From UBA7328 sp002471345 (GTDB taxonomy: Bacteria; Bacteroidota; Bacteroidia; Chitinophagales; Saprospiraceae), in NCBI GenBank assembly GCA_964011275.1, contig CAXGOB010000009.1, forward strand, positions 1 through 64,000: a DNA stretch of 64,000 nt, read 5' to 3'. A program made the translations under genes and the position numbers. Below, one piece after another: positions 42,957 to 51,959 of the stretch (positions are counted from its first letter, which is position 1; the number at the start of each line of letters is the position of its first letter). The notes under the pieces were generated by a model. It ran no database searches and was not told the DNA's origin. It worked only from the letters and a program-made list of their open reading frames with translations.

Positions 42957-43679
42957 ATGAAAATTTTCAGAAAGAGAAATTTCTTTGCTTTAGCTATACC
43001 TGTGTTGTTGATCTCAGCCTATCCTGAGATTACCCATGTGAATAAAGGGGAAAGTGAAAGTATAGGTAGTGTCAGAAATGGTGAGTTGAAGAATGGATAT
43101 TTACTTCCCTATAAAGGATCAAATTTTAGCTATTTCAGCCCTCTAAGCTACTACCTCATGGATAATGGCTATACTCATTCTACACTGTACAAGGTGGTGT
43201 CAGAAGCATATCAGGAGAGTGAAAAAACTTGCCCTGGAATTGACTTTAAAATCATGCAGAGCACAGATAGAAACGGTGGCAGACTTTTCTTTCACAGGAC
43301 ACATCAAAATGGTTATGGAATTGACTTTATGATTCCTACAGTGAACAGAAGAGGGGAACAGATAAAAGCTTTTGATTGGATAGGTATGTGGCACTACTTG
43401 ATCAATTTTGATGAATATGGATATAATGAGATTTTTGGAAGTGTTCGTTTGGATTTTGAAACAATCAGTAAGCACATTATAGCAGTTGATGATGCTGCAA
43501 GAAGAAATGGACTCAGAATCAGGAAAATACTCATCAAAACACAACTTATTGATGAACTATATGCCACAACTGCAGGTAGAGAAATCCAGAGAAGGCGCAT
43601 ATTTATTCCTACAAGATTACCACATATAGTAAATCAAGTGCATGATGATCATTATCATATTGATTTTGAGGAAAGATGA
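42957..43679 (+). CDS. penicillin-insensitive murein endopeptidase, MepA (M74) family
   Basis: A 240-residue peptidase with an N-terminal hydrophobic segment (NFFALAIPVLLISAYP), so probably periplasmic. The putative zinc ligands match the spacing of MepA: His116 and Asp123 (HQNGYGID), then His229, His232 and His234 (HDDHYHIDF). Such enzymes cleave D-Ala-diaminopimelate cross-links in peptidoglycan. The gene starts 13 bp after the T9SS type B gene, so the two are probably cotranscribed. Confidence 0.85.
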   Translation: MKIFRKRNFFALAIPVLLISAYPEITHVNKGESESIGSVRNGELKNGYLLPYKGSNFSYFSPLSYYLMDNGYTHSTLYKVVSEAYQESEKTCPGIDFKIMQSTDRNGGRLFFHRTHQNGYGIDFMIPTVNRRGEQIKAFDWIGMWHYLINFDEYGYNEIFGSVRLDFETISKHIIAVDDAARRNGLRIRKILIKTQLIDELYATTAGREIQRRRIFIPTRLPHIVNQVHDDHYHIDFEER

Positions 43680-43891
43680 TTCTTACTCAGGATACTATAC
43701 TTCCGAATGTATTTTTTGTTTATAGTTACCTGAGAAATTCTGCTAACCTATATTCTATAATAAGGGAATACTAAAATGGCACCCTTGGAAATATTCAAAA
43801 TCATTGTCTTCTTTCTTCAGATAAATTCTAGGAAAAGATAATAGTACAAGTGTTCAGTATAAAACTATAAATACCTCTTGTTAGTCGACAA

Positions 43892-43899
43892 TATATTTG
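43892..43899 (+). promoter_or_regulatory. TAnnTTTG -7 element
   Basis: TATATTTG is an exact match to the Bacteroidota -7 consensus TAnnTTTG and lies 17 bp before the ATG of the deaminase gene. A convincing TTTG -33 element at the usual distance is not seen, so only the -7 box is claimed. Confidence 0.4.
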
Positions 43900-43916
43900 C
43901 CTGAAAATTTATAGTT

Positions 43917-44852
43917 ATGAGGCAAGTTAATTGGACAGGTGTATATCCAGCTGTTACTACAAAATTTCACAAAAATGGAGATCTTGATGTTCCGTCTTTT
44001 TTGAAAAACATTGACTTTCAAGTCAAAGCTGGGATTGATGGAATCGTCATCGGAGGATCATTAGGTGAAAGCAGTACGATTAGTCATGACGAGAGATTGA
44101 TTTTGGCAAATTCTTCATTAGAAGCATTTGGAGATAAAATTGACATCATCTTAAATATTGCAGAAGGCTCTACTCGAAATGCTATTGATTTAGTAGGGAA
44201 AGCTGAAAAAATTGGCGTACATGGTTTAATGGTATTGCCGCCTATGATGTATAAGCCTACAGATCAGGAAGTTGTTGATTTCTTCAAAGACATTGCATCC
44301 AGTACTCAATTGCCAATAATGCTGTATAATAATCCTGTAGATTACAAAATAGAGATAAGCATTGATTCTTTAGAAAAATTGATTCATTTAGACAATATCC
44401 AGGCAATCAAAGAAAGCACACGTGATATATCTAATGTCACTCGAATCAAAAACGCATTTGGCAGTAGGATCAAAATTCTTTGTGGGGTAGATACTCTTGC
44501 AATGGAAGAGTTGTTAATGGGTGCTGATGGATGGGTGGCTGGATTGGTTGATGCTTTTCCAGCAGAAACTGTTGCTATTTACAGGTTAATTAAAGCAGGC
44601 CGTATAAATGAAGCTCTGGCTATTTATCGTTGGTTTTTGCCCATTCTGGAATTGGATATCGATCCGCAATTGGTGCAGAATATCAAGCTAGCAGAGGCGA
44701 TGGTTGGTATTGGTACAGAGCATGTAAGAGCACCTAGACACATCTTAGTGGGAGCAGAAAGAAGACACGTCATTGAAATATTGGAAAACGGCATTAGGAC
44801 GCGCCCCTCTCTACCCAACTATCTGGATATTGACATTGCCTCTTTGGTTTAG
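43917..44852 (+). CDS. DapA-family lyase, probable pyrroline-4-hydroxy-2-carboxylate deaminase
   Basis: A 311-residue member of the dihydrodipicolinate synthase/N-acetylneuraminate lyase family. Motifs: GVYPAVTTKFHKNGDLDVPS, GGSLGESSTISHDER, LPIMLYNNPVDYKI (Tyr) and IQAIKESTRDIS (Schiff-base Lys). Downstream genes encode a 4-hydroxyproline epimerase and a D-amino acid dehydrogenase, so this enzyme most likely converts the resulting pyrroline-4-hydroxy-2-carboxylate to alpha-ketoglutarate semialdehyde. The dehydrogenase for that semialdehyde is not found in the immediate cluster. Confidence 0.85.
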   Translation: MRQVNWTGVYPAVTTKFHKNGDLDVPSFLKNIDFQVKAGIDGIVIGGSLGESSTISHDERLILANSSLEAFGDKIDIILNIAEGSTRNAIDLVGKAEKIGVHGLMVLPPMMYKPTDQEVVDFFKDIASSTQLPIMLYNNPVDYKIEISIDSLEKLIHLDNIQAIKESTRDISNVTRIKNAFGSRIKILCGVDTLAMEELLMGADGWVAGLVDAFPAETVAIYRLIKAGRINEALAIYRWFLPILELDIDPQLVQNIKLAEAMVGIGTEHVRAPRHILVGAERRHVIEILENGIRTRPSLPNYLDIDIASLV

Positions 44853-45210
44853 AATTTTCATATTATGAATTTTAAAATTAGTAAAGGCAAAACTATCAGT
44901 AATAAGAAGATCGGAATAATAAAGTCACTTGGTCATGTCACAAGTAAAAAAACTTAGAGACACTTTTGAAATTGGACTTGTTGAAGAGATAATCATAAAA
45001 GTAGATCCTGCCTCATCTATATGGCATCTAAACAATTATAATGACTACAAATTCTCATAGCATGTACAATTCAATTAGAGTAGATCCTTTAAAATGTTTT
45101 GGAAAGTTTGATCTTTTTCAGAAAGTCTCAAACTACATTTTGTCTCATTCATTAAAATCTAGTTTTCTATTGAATCTATGTGAAGCAATTAAAGCAGATC
45201 TAATCAAATC
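44853..45210. other. 358-bp spacer without a gene
   Basis: No open frame with protein-like composition is seen. The string GTAGATCCT occurs twice (about 45001 and 45080), but no hairpin or recognised regulatory motif was found. It could hold a second promoter for the epimerase-dehydrogenase pair. Confidence 0.5.
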
Positions 45211-46212
45211 ATGAGAAAATCATTCTATTGTATTGATGCCCATACATGTGGTAATCCTGTAAGACTAATAGCGAGTGGGGGGCCCAATTTGGAAGGTGAA
45301 GGCATGATGGATAAGCGCCTCCACTTTATAGAAGAATACGATTGGATAAGGAAAGGACTAATGTTCGAGCCTCGTGGCCATGATATGATGTCTGGGATCA
45401 TTTTATATCCAGCTTGTGATCCGGAAAATGATATTGGGTTGATTTTTATTGAGACTAGTGGATGTTTACCTATGTGTGGTCATGGTACTATTGGTGCGGT
45501 GACAATAATGTTAGAGGAAGGACTAGTACAACCAAAGGTAGAGGGCAAACTTCGATTAGAAACTCCAGGAGGTACTGTACTTGTTTCATATCAAAGAAAA
45601 GGAAACAAGATTAAGACTGTAAAACTGACTAACATTCCTTCTTTTTTATTTAAGAAAGGAGTAGAAATTGAATGTTCTGAATTAGGTCAACTAATCATTG
45701 ATGTTGCCTTTGGTGGAAATTTCTACGGAATAATTGATCTTCAGCGTAATTTCAAAGGGATTCAAGAATATTCAGCTGATCAATTGATAACCTGGAGTCG
45801 ATCTATTCGAAAACTATTGAATGCTAAAGATGATTTTCAACATCCGACTTCTTCTGATATTAATGGATTGTCCCACATATTGTGGGTTGGAAATACTATT
45901 TCAAAGGAGTCTGATGCTAGAAACGCCGTGTTTTATGGAGACAAAGCCATTGACCGCTCTCCCTGTGGTACAGGTACCTCCGCAAGGATGGCTCAGTTAT
46001 TCAGTAAAGGTGAATTGCATATAGGAGATTCATTCATTCATGAAAGTTACATAGGGTCTAAATTTATTGGATGCATTGAGTCTGTTACTCAAGTGGGGGA
46101 TTTTGAGGCTATCGTGCCGAGTATTGAAGGATGGGCTAGAATTACTGGGCATAATAATATTGTTATTGATGATGAAGATGATCCTTATGCTTTTGGATTT
46201 CAGGTGTTATGA
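45211..46212 (+). CDS. 4-hydroxyproline 2-epimerase (proline racemase family)
   Basis: A 333-residue enzyme of the proline racemase family. Both catalytic cysteines are present: Cys89 in MCGHGTIGA and Cys252 in DRSPCGTGTSARMA, which indicates a racemase/epimerase rather than the dehydratase subgroup with Thr at the second site. The N-terminus CIDAHTCGNPVRLIASGGP is typical of bacterial trans-4-hydroxy-L-proline epimerases. It makes cis-4-hydroxy-D-proline, the substrate of the FAD enzyme encoded by the next gene, with which it overlaps by 4 bp. Confidence 0.92.
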   Translation: MRKSFYCIDAHTCGNPVRLIASGGPNLEGEGMMDKRLHFIEEYDWIRKGLMFEPRGHDMMSGIILYPACDPENDIGLIFIETSGCLPMCGHGTIGAVTIMLEEGLVQPKVEGKLRLETPGGTVLVSYQRKGNKIKTVKLTNIPSFLFKKGVEIECSELGQLIIDVAFGGNFYGIIDLQRNFKGIQEYSADQLITWSRSIRKLLNAKDDFQHPTSSDINGLSHILWVGNTISKESDARNAVFYGDKAIDRSPCGTGTSARMAQLFSKGELHIGDSFIHESYIGSKFIGCIESVTQVGDFEAIVPSIEGWARITGHNNIVIDDEDDPYAFGFQVL

Positions 46213-47462
46213 GAAGAGATAGAATTCATATCGTAGGTGGAGGTATTATAGGATTATGTGCAGCGTGGTATTTGAATAGTGAAGGTTGTGAAGTAACGAT
46301 TATTGACGAAAATGACATTTCAGATGGAACTTCCTTTGGCAATGCAGGGATGATAGTACCAAGTCATTTTGTACCAATGGCGGCACCTGGTGTAATTTCA
46401 CAAGGTTTGAAATGGATGCTCAACAGTAAAAGCCCATTTTATATAAAACCACGAATGAACGCTGATTTGATTCAGTGGTTGTGGTACTTTTTTCGTTCTT
46501 CTAATTCTATTCATGTTACTAAATCTGCACCTGTTCTATATAGGCTGAATGAAGAAAGCAAGTGGCTTTATAAATCTATGCAGGAGCAAAATGGTTTTAA
46601 TTTTGGTCTGGATGAGAGAGGTCTATTGATGCTATACAAAACAACTAAACAGGCAAATGAGGAGGAAGAGCTGGCTATTAAAGCCCATCGAATGGGTGTT
46701 GAAGCTCATATTCTCGATAGTAAAGCTCTGCAAGAATTAGAGCCAGAAATGGATTACAATGTGAAAGGCGGTATTTATTTTCCTGGTGATGCACATCTCT
46801 GTCCCAATTTACTAATGAAGCAGCTTTGCAATCAATTGCGAAAATCAGGAGTTAAGTTTTTATGCCATTCCAAAATCGTAGATTTTGAGATAAAAAATGA
46901 AACGATTAATTCTCTAATATTGGATGATCAAACTGCCTTCTCAGTTGAAAATGTATTATTGACATCTGGAAGTTGGACTGGACTCTTGCTCAAAAAAATT
47001 GGGATTAAAATTCATTTACAAGATGGGAAAGGATACAGTATAACTTCTAATGAACCTGAATTCTGTCCAAGAATTCCAACCATATTGTCTGAAGCTAAAG
47101 TTGCAATTACACCCATGGATAATCACTTGAGAGTAGGAGGGACTCTGGAACTAAGTGGACTCTCAGAGAAAATCAACAAACACCGGGTTAAAGGAATCCT
47201 TGATAGTATACCTGATTACTACAACAACCTTAAAATCAATATGGACGATCACACCAAAGTGTGGAGAGGTTTTCGTCCTTGTACCCCTGATGGCCTTCCA
47301 TATATCGGTAAATCTGATAAGTTGAATAACCTTTATGTTGGAACTGGTCACGGTATGATGGGATTGAGCTTAGGAGCAGTGACTGGAAAGTTGTTGAGTG
47401 AAATTATCACAGATCAAAAACCGATGTTATCTGTTCAGCCATTCAGAATGGGTCGCTTTTAA
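46209..47462 (+). CDS. FAD-dependent D-amino acid (cis-4-hydroxy-D-proline) dehydrogenase
   Basis: A 417-residue DadA-like flavoprotein. The N-terminus IHIVGGGIIGLCAAWYLNSE is the FAD Rossmann motif, followed by FGNAGMIVPSHF, and near the C-terminus WRGFRPCTPDGLPYIGKSD and GTGHGMMGLSLGAVTGKLLS. It starts within the epimerase stop codon (ATGA), so it most likely oxidises the epimerase product to pyrroline-4-hydroxy-2-carboxylate. It converges with the AraC gene, the two stops being only 4 bp apart. Confidence 0.9.
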   Translation: MRRDRIHIVGGGIIGLCAAWYLNSEGCEVTIIDENDISDGTSFGNAGMIVPSHFVPMAAPGVISQGLKWMLNSKSPFYIKPRMNADLIQWLWYFFRSSNSIHVTKSAPVLYRLNEESKWLYKSMQEQNGFNFGLDERGLLMLYKTTKQANEEEELAIKAHRMGVEAHILDSKALQELEPEMDYNVKGGIYFPGDAHLCPNLLMKQLCNQLRKSGVKFLCHSKIVDFEIKNETINSLILDDQTAFSVENVLLTSGSWTGLLLKKIGIKIHLQDGKGYSITSNEPEFCPRIPTILSEAKVAITPMDNHLRVGGTLELSGLSEKINKHRVKGILDSIPDYYNNLKINMDDHTKVWRGFRPCTPDGLPYIGKSDKLNNLYVGTGHGMMGLSLGAVTGKLLSEIITDQKPMLSVQPFRMGRF

Positions 47463-47466
47463 TAAT

Positions 47467-48342
47467 TTATTCTATTATGGTCCATGATTTCCGATAGATC
47501 GAAGGTGAAATACCCTTTGTTCGTTTGAAGTGGCGTAAAAAATTAGAAACGTTTTTAAACCCCACTTCATAGCATATTTGTTCTACTGTGTGATTTCGAT
47601 CTTTAAGTAAAATACATGCTTTTTCAATGCGCAACTCATTAACAAACTGAATGAAGGTTTTACTTGTATGAAGTTTAAAGAAATAGCTAAACTGTGATCG
47701 ACTTAGCAATGCCACTTTGGCTATTTGATCTATAGTGATTTCTTCTCTATAGTGTTGAAAAGTATGATCCAGAACTTTGTTTAATCGCTCACCTTCATTA
47801 TTGTTTAACTTTAAATTGTAATGCTCGGCATTGAGATATTCCTTTTCTGATTGAGCTATTAAGGATAGAATTTCTAAAAAAGTAATGATCAATTTCTCGT
47901 TTTGTAATGCAGGTGTCGATCCTATTTTATTGAGAAGATCCTTTTTTAATTCTCCACTTATTTTAATTACTCTTTTTGCGTCTTGTAACAAAGCTTTGAG
48001 CCTTTGCATTTCTTTCTTTTCAAAGAATTCATTTCCAAAACTGTTCGTATTAAAAAACAAGGAAACTCCTTTGACCCCTGGCGAATGATCTGAGTGAAAT
48101 ATGTCAGAACACTTCAATAAATGAGGAATACTACTTCCAATAATAAAAACGTCGTTTTCTGTGAAAGCTGACATGTTATTTCCAGCATAGAAAATGCCAT
48201 CTCCTTTAATTATTGCTGTGATTTGAAATTCAGGGTGATAGTGTAGCTTATTGTAGAAATATTGCGTTTCATCGACTTGCACTAAAAGTCCATGATTCTC
48301 AGATTTCTGTAGCCTGAAGGGTATCGGTTTATTGGTTTTCAT
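47467..48342 (-). CDS. AraC-family transcriptional regulator
   Basis: A 291-residue regulator with an N-terminal cupin-like sensor (FYNKLHYHPEFQITAIIKGD, DVFIIGSSIPHLLK) and a C-terminal AraC HTH pair (ITIDQIAKVALLSRSQFSYF, TVEQICYEVGFKNVSNFLRH, FKRTKGISPSIYRK). Such proteins usually bind direct repeats spaced about two helix turns. It is the natural candidate to control the adjacent hydroxyproline genes, and possibly the SusCD operon whose promoter lies 0.5 kb upstream of its own start. Confidence 0.9.
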   Translation of the reverse strand: MKTNKPIPFRLQKSENHGLLVQVDETQYFYNKLHYHPEFQITAIIKGDGIFYAGNNMSAFTENDVFIIGSSIPHLLKCSDIFHSDHSPGVKGVSLFFNTNSFGNEFFEKKEMQRLKALLQDAKRVIKISGELKKDLLNKIGSTPALQNEKLIITFLEILSLIAQSEKEYLNAEHYNLKLNNNEGERLNKVLDHTFQHYREEITIDQIAKVALLSRSQFSYFFKLHTSKTFIQFVNELRIEKACILLKDRNHTVEQICYEVGFKNVSNFLRHFKRTKGISPSIYRKSWTIIE

Positions 48343-48831
48343 TTACTATTTCATGCTGATCTTGATCTATTAGAATAGATAACCTAAAATTAATATTTAT
48401 GTATATTATTGAAATGAATTGAAGGAATGAAAACTCAGACAATAATAATCATCAAAAATGATCCAATTTGATTTTGTATGTGATAATGAGCGATTAGAAT
48501 TTCGCTATGAATCTACAAACCTAATTGTGCTTGTGAATAATATATTTAGATGAAAAGACTTTGTTTAAAGAAAGAGGTGAATGGGCAATCAGGGTCCTTT
48601 ATCTGTTTTAAGAATAGGTCTTTAAAATCAGAAATAAGAGGCTCAACTGTAATAATTTAAATAAAAGTGTGAATCATATTTGTGATAATCATTGTCATGT
48701 TGTTTTTGAGGAGGGGCCAGAAAAGTTTGATTTGATTTTCATGGAAATCAATCATATGTACTAGAAAGTAATTCTCTCAATATGTAAACGCATAATTGGA
48801 AATAACACGAATCGAGTATAATATCTTTCTC
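48343..48831. other. non-coding region between araC-type and susC-type genes
   Basis: No gene is supported in this divergent spacer; short frames have many stops. It must contain the promoter of the AraC gene on the left. The right end leads into the direct-repeat array at 48832-48881. Confidence 0.6.
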
Positions 48832-48881
48832 ATTGTTGCATTCCTTTCTCTATTGTTGCGACCATTTGTCCTATTGTTGCA
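48832..48881 (+). promoter_or_regulatory. three direct repeats ATTGTTGCA spaced 20-21 bp
   Basis: ATTGTTGCA (48832-48840), ATTGTTGCG (48852-48860) and ATTGTTGCA (48873-48881) lie on the same strand, starts 20 and 21 bp apart, ending 28 bp before the susC-type ATG. Spacing of two helical turns places the sites on one face of the DNA, as for AraC-family operators. A related pair occurs upstream of the sensor-cyclase gene at 53312-53339. Confidence 0.7.
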
Positions 48882-48909
48882 CTGATAATAGATTGCGCAA
48901 AACAACAAT

Positions 48910-51900
48910 ATGAAAAGCTATCTCATTTGCTATTTATTGTTTTTTGCCCACGCCATAATAGCTCAGCAACAAGTATCAGGAACAATAATTGATTTAGGAG
49001 ACAACTCTCCAATTCCAGGGGTCAATATTTCGGTTGAAGGAACTCAACATCTAGGTACTATATCAAATGCTGATGGGTCATTCAATATGACTGTGCCTCA
49101 AAATGCGGAGTCTATTCTGTTTAAATATATAGGTTACCAACAGAAACAACTTCAGATTGATGAATGTCAAGATGCTGTCATTTCTCTTGCTGTATCTACT
49201 ACTCAATTAGATGAAGTCTTTGTAATCGGTTATGGAACTCAGGTTCGTTCTGATATGACTGGAAATGTAGCTAAAATTGACAATAGTGACATAGCAGGAA
49301 TCCCAGTATCGAGTCTTGAATCCGTTATTCAGGGACGAGCAGCCGGTGTATTGGTAACTAATGAAAGTGGCAAGTTGGGATTTAACACGGATATACGTAT
49401 CCGGGGCACATCATCCATAAATGCCAGTGTACAACCTCTTTATGTTATGGACGGCGTAGTCATAAACTCTCAGGATCAAATACTTTCTAATAATGCAAGA
49501 TTGAATCCCTTAGCAGACATCAACTTCATTGATATTGAATCCATAGCCATTCTAAAGGATGCCTCAGCAGCAGCTATTTATGGAACAAGGGCATCAAACG
49601 GAGTAGTAATCATTACGACAAAAAAAGGATTAGAAAACTCAACCCGAATAGAACTGGACATGAACTATGGTATTAGTCGACCCACCATAAAACGAAAATG
49701 GCTGAATGGACCTCAATATTTAGAACTCTGGGATGAAGCTTTTGGAAATGTAGCTGATGAAAATGGTCGAATATTTGGGCAAACTGCAGAAAACTGGAAA
49801 GACAGATGGCTTGAAGGCTGGAGGGACGGAAATGATACCAATTGGGAAAATCTGATGTATAAACCTGATGCCGGGCAAAAGCAAGTACAACTAAACATTT
49901 CAGGAGGTAATGATAAAACAACATTTTACATTTCTGGTGGCTATACTGATCAGACATCCATTGTAATTTTGAATGACTTTGAACGAATGAGCGGTCGGCT
50001 TAATCTAACTCATCGTGCTAATGATCGACTAAATATTGGAATGAATATGAGTTTGTCCAGGAGCGTCCTTGAAGAGCCTCCTGTTGATTGGGATTTCGCT
50101 TCTCCTGGTGGATTGATTGCCCAAAGCCCTGTGCAACCTCTATTTGATCTAAACAACCCTGAAGAGATATTTACCAATACATTCTATTTCCATGCATGGA
50201 ATTACATAGACAATGTAGACTGGCAATCAGTAAATCTCAGGAATATTGGAAATTTGTATCTGAATTGGCATCCTCTCGCTAATCTTACCTTTCATACGAA
50301 TTTTGGTCTGGACAACTTTCACAACGATGTGGAGAGGTATTATAGTTCTAAAGTAGCTCGAAACACCGGAGAGCCCAATGGTTGGAAACGGACATGGCTC
50401 TCTGATGTGCTTTATTATTCTACAAGTACATATGCAAACTATAAAGTAAAAAGTAATGTGCTAGACGTGGATGCCACTTTAGGCATGAGCTATGAAAACC
50501 ATCATGAGGATGTCCTAGTACTTTTTGGTAATAACTTCCCTAATGATGATTTTCAAAACATTACTAGTGCAGGTGAAATTACTCTAGGCCGAGAGAGTGA
50601 AACTGGCTTTAGTATCCTCTCTTATTTTGGACGAATAAATTTTAATATTGACGAAAGATATCTTCTATCAGTCTCTTCTCGCATAGATGGTGATTCTCGG
50701 TTCGGCAGGGATAATCGCTATGGCCTCTTCCCGGCAGTTTCTGCAGGATGGGTGATGTCACAAGAACCTTTCATTAAAAACAACAGGTGGCTGAGCTATT
50801 TGAAATTGAGAATTAGCTGGGGAGTCACTGGGAATTCTCCACTCATTCATTTTCCTTCACTCGGACTGTTTGAAGGTGGTCGATATGGAGGTCAATCTGC
50901 TATTGTGCAGACACAAATTCCAAATCCCGATCTCAAATGGGAAAAAACCACTCAAGTGGATATCGGTCTTGATTTTGGATTACTGGAAGATCGCATCTCC
51001 GGCCAAGTAGACTACTATTTTAAGAATTCAAATGATCTATTGCTAAACACTAATGTTCCAGCCACAACAGGTTTCGCTAACCAATTGAGGAATTTCGGAA
51101 AATTAAAAAATGAGGGCATCGAGTTTATGATCAGTTCTTATAACCTTAAAGGGAAATTCAAATGGAAAACGGATATCAATTTTTCAAAAAACATAAACAC
51201 CATCACCAATATAGGAGGGCAATCCATAGAAGCTGATAATAACAACGTGAGTGTCAGTAGGGTCATTGAGGGACATTCCATTGGTGTATTTTTTGCTCCC
51301 GAGTATGCAGGAGTAGATCCAGCTAATGGCGATGCCCTTTTCTATCTAAACACTGAATTAGAAAATGGCCAATTCGATCGAAATACTACTAATAATTATG
51401 CAGCTGCACAGTCTGTGGTTGTCGGCGACCCCAATCCGAATTTTATTTATGGCATGAGCAATACGTTCTCCTGGAAGGGTCTAGAACTGCGAGTATTTCT
51501 TCAGGGAGTTTATGGTAATGATAGCTTTAATGGGGCAGGCAGATTTCAAATGGATGGGTTTGGTTGGTTTGATAATCAGGACATACGAATGCTCAATAGA
51601 TGGCGACAACCTGGAGATATAACAGATATACCGCAACTACGTTTTTTGCAAGGTTCATTTGATTCGTCACGATTCATCGAGGGTGCTTCTTATCTAAGGC
51701 TAAAAAACTTAAACATAAGCTATCAGTTGCCTATAAACATTATAGAAAAAATGGGTCTAAAAAAGATGTCTATTTATTTCACTGGTCAAAACCTAATGAC
51801 TTTCACTAATTACCAAAGCGGAGATCCTGAGGCTAATACAGACATCAAGGACTATCTAGCCAATAACCCAAGTGTTATAATCGGTGAGAATTTCTTTACC

Positions 51901-51948
51901 CCGCCACAAGCAAAGACCTATTTGTTTGGAATTAAGGCGAGTTTCTAA
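48910..51948 (+). CDS. SusC/RagA-family TonB-linked outer membrane protein
   Basis: A 1012-residue outer-membrane transporter. A signal peptide ends near AQQQ, followed by a carboxypeptidase-regulatory-like domain (VSGTIIDLGDNSPIPGVNIS). A TonB-box-like DEVFVIGYGTQ comes next, then the plug domain (SLESVIQGRAAGVLV, IRIRGTSSINAS, QPLYVMDGVVI, SIAILKDASAAAIYGTRASN) and a long beta-barrel ending in KTYLFGIKASF. With the SusD partner it forms a pedal-bin importer for oligomers of sugar or peptide. No polysaccharide-degrading enzyme is nearby, and the neighbouring hydroxyproline genes suggest a peptide- or amino-acid-derived substrate, as in RagAB. Confidence 0.95.
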   Translation: MKSYLICYLLFFAHAIIAQQQVSGTIIDLGDNSPIPGVNISVEGTQHLGTISNADGSFNMTVPQNAESILFKYIGYQQKQLQIDECQDAVISLAVSTTQLDEVFVIGYGTQVRSDMTGNVAKIDNSDIAGIPVSSLESVIQGRAAGVLVTNESGKLGFNTDIRIRGTSSINASVQPLYVMDGVVINSQDQILSNNARLNPLADINFIDIESIAILKDASAAAIYGTRASNGVVIITTKKGLENSTRIELDMNYGISRPTIKRKWLNGPQYLELWDEAFGNVADENGRIFGQTAENWKDRWLEGWRDGNDTNWENLMYKPDAGQKQVQLNISGGNDKTTFYISGGYTDQTSIVILNDFERMSGRLNLTHRANDRLNIGMNMSLSRSVLEEPPVDWDFASPGGLIAQSPVQPLFDLNNPEEIFTNTFYFHAWNYIDNVDWQSVNLRNIGNLYLNWHPLANLTFHTNFGLDNFHNDVERYYSSKVARNTGEPNGWKRTWLSDVLYYSTSTYANYKVKSNVLDVDATLGMSYENHHEDVLVLFGNNFPNDDFQNITSAGEITLGRESETGFSILSYFGRINFNIDERYLLSVSSRIDGDSRFGRDNRYGLFPAVSAGWVMSQEPFIKNNRWLSYLKLRISWGVTGNSPLIHFPSLGLFEGGRYGGQSAIVQTQIPNPDLKWEKTTQVDIGLDFGLLEDRISGQVDYYFKNSNDLLLNTNVPATTGFANQLRNFGKLKNEGIEFMISSYNLKGKFKWKTDINFSKNINTITNIGGQSIEADNNNVSVSRVIEGHSIGVFFAPEYAGVDPANGDALFYLNTELENGQFDRNTTNNYAAAQSVVVGDPNPNFIYGMSNTFSWKGLELRVFLQGVYGNDSFNGAGRFQMDGFGWFDNQDIRMLNRWRQPGDITDIPQLRFLQGSFDSSRFIEGASYLRLKNLNISYQLPINIIEKMGLKKMSIYFTGQNLMTFTNYQSGDPEANTDIKDYLANNPSVIIGENFFTPPQAKTYLFGIKASF

Positions 51949-51959
51949 AGCTTACAATT

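Noticed and set aside
45211..46212. The epimerase gene as a trans-3-hydroxyproline dehydratase.
   Set aside because: Both catalytic cysteines are present; the dehydratase subgroup has Thr at the second position.
48343..48831. A small gene in the spacer upstream of susC.
   Set aside because: All frames are short, stop-rich and lack a ribosome binding site or protein-like composition.
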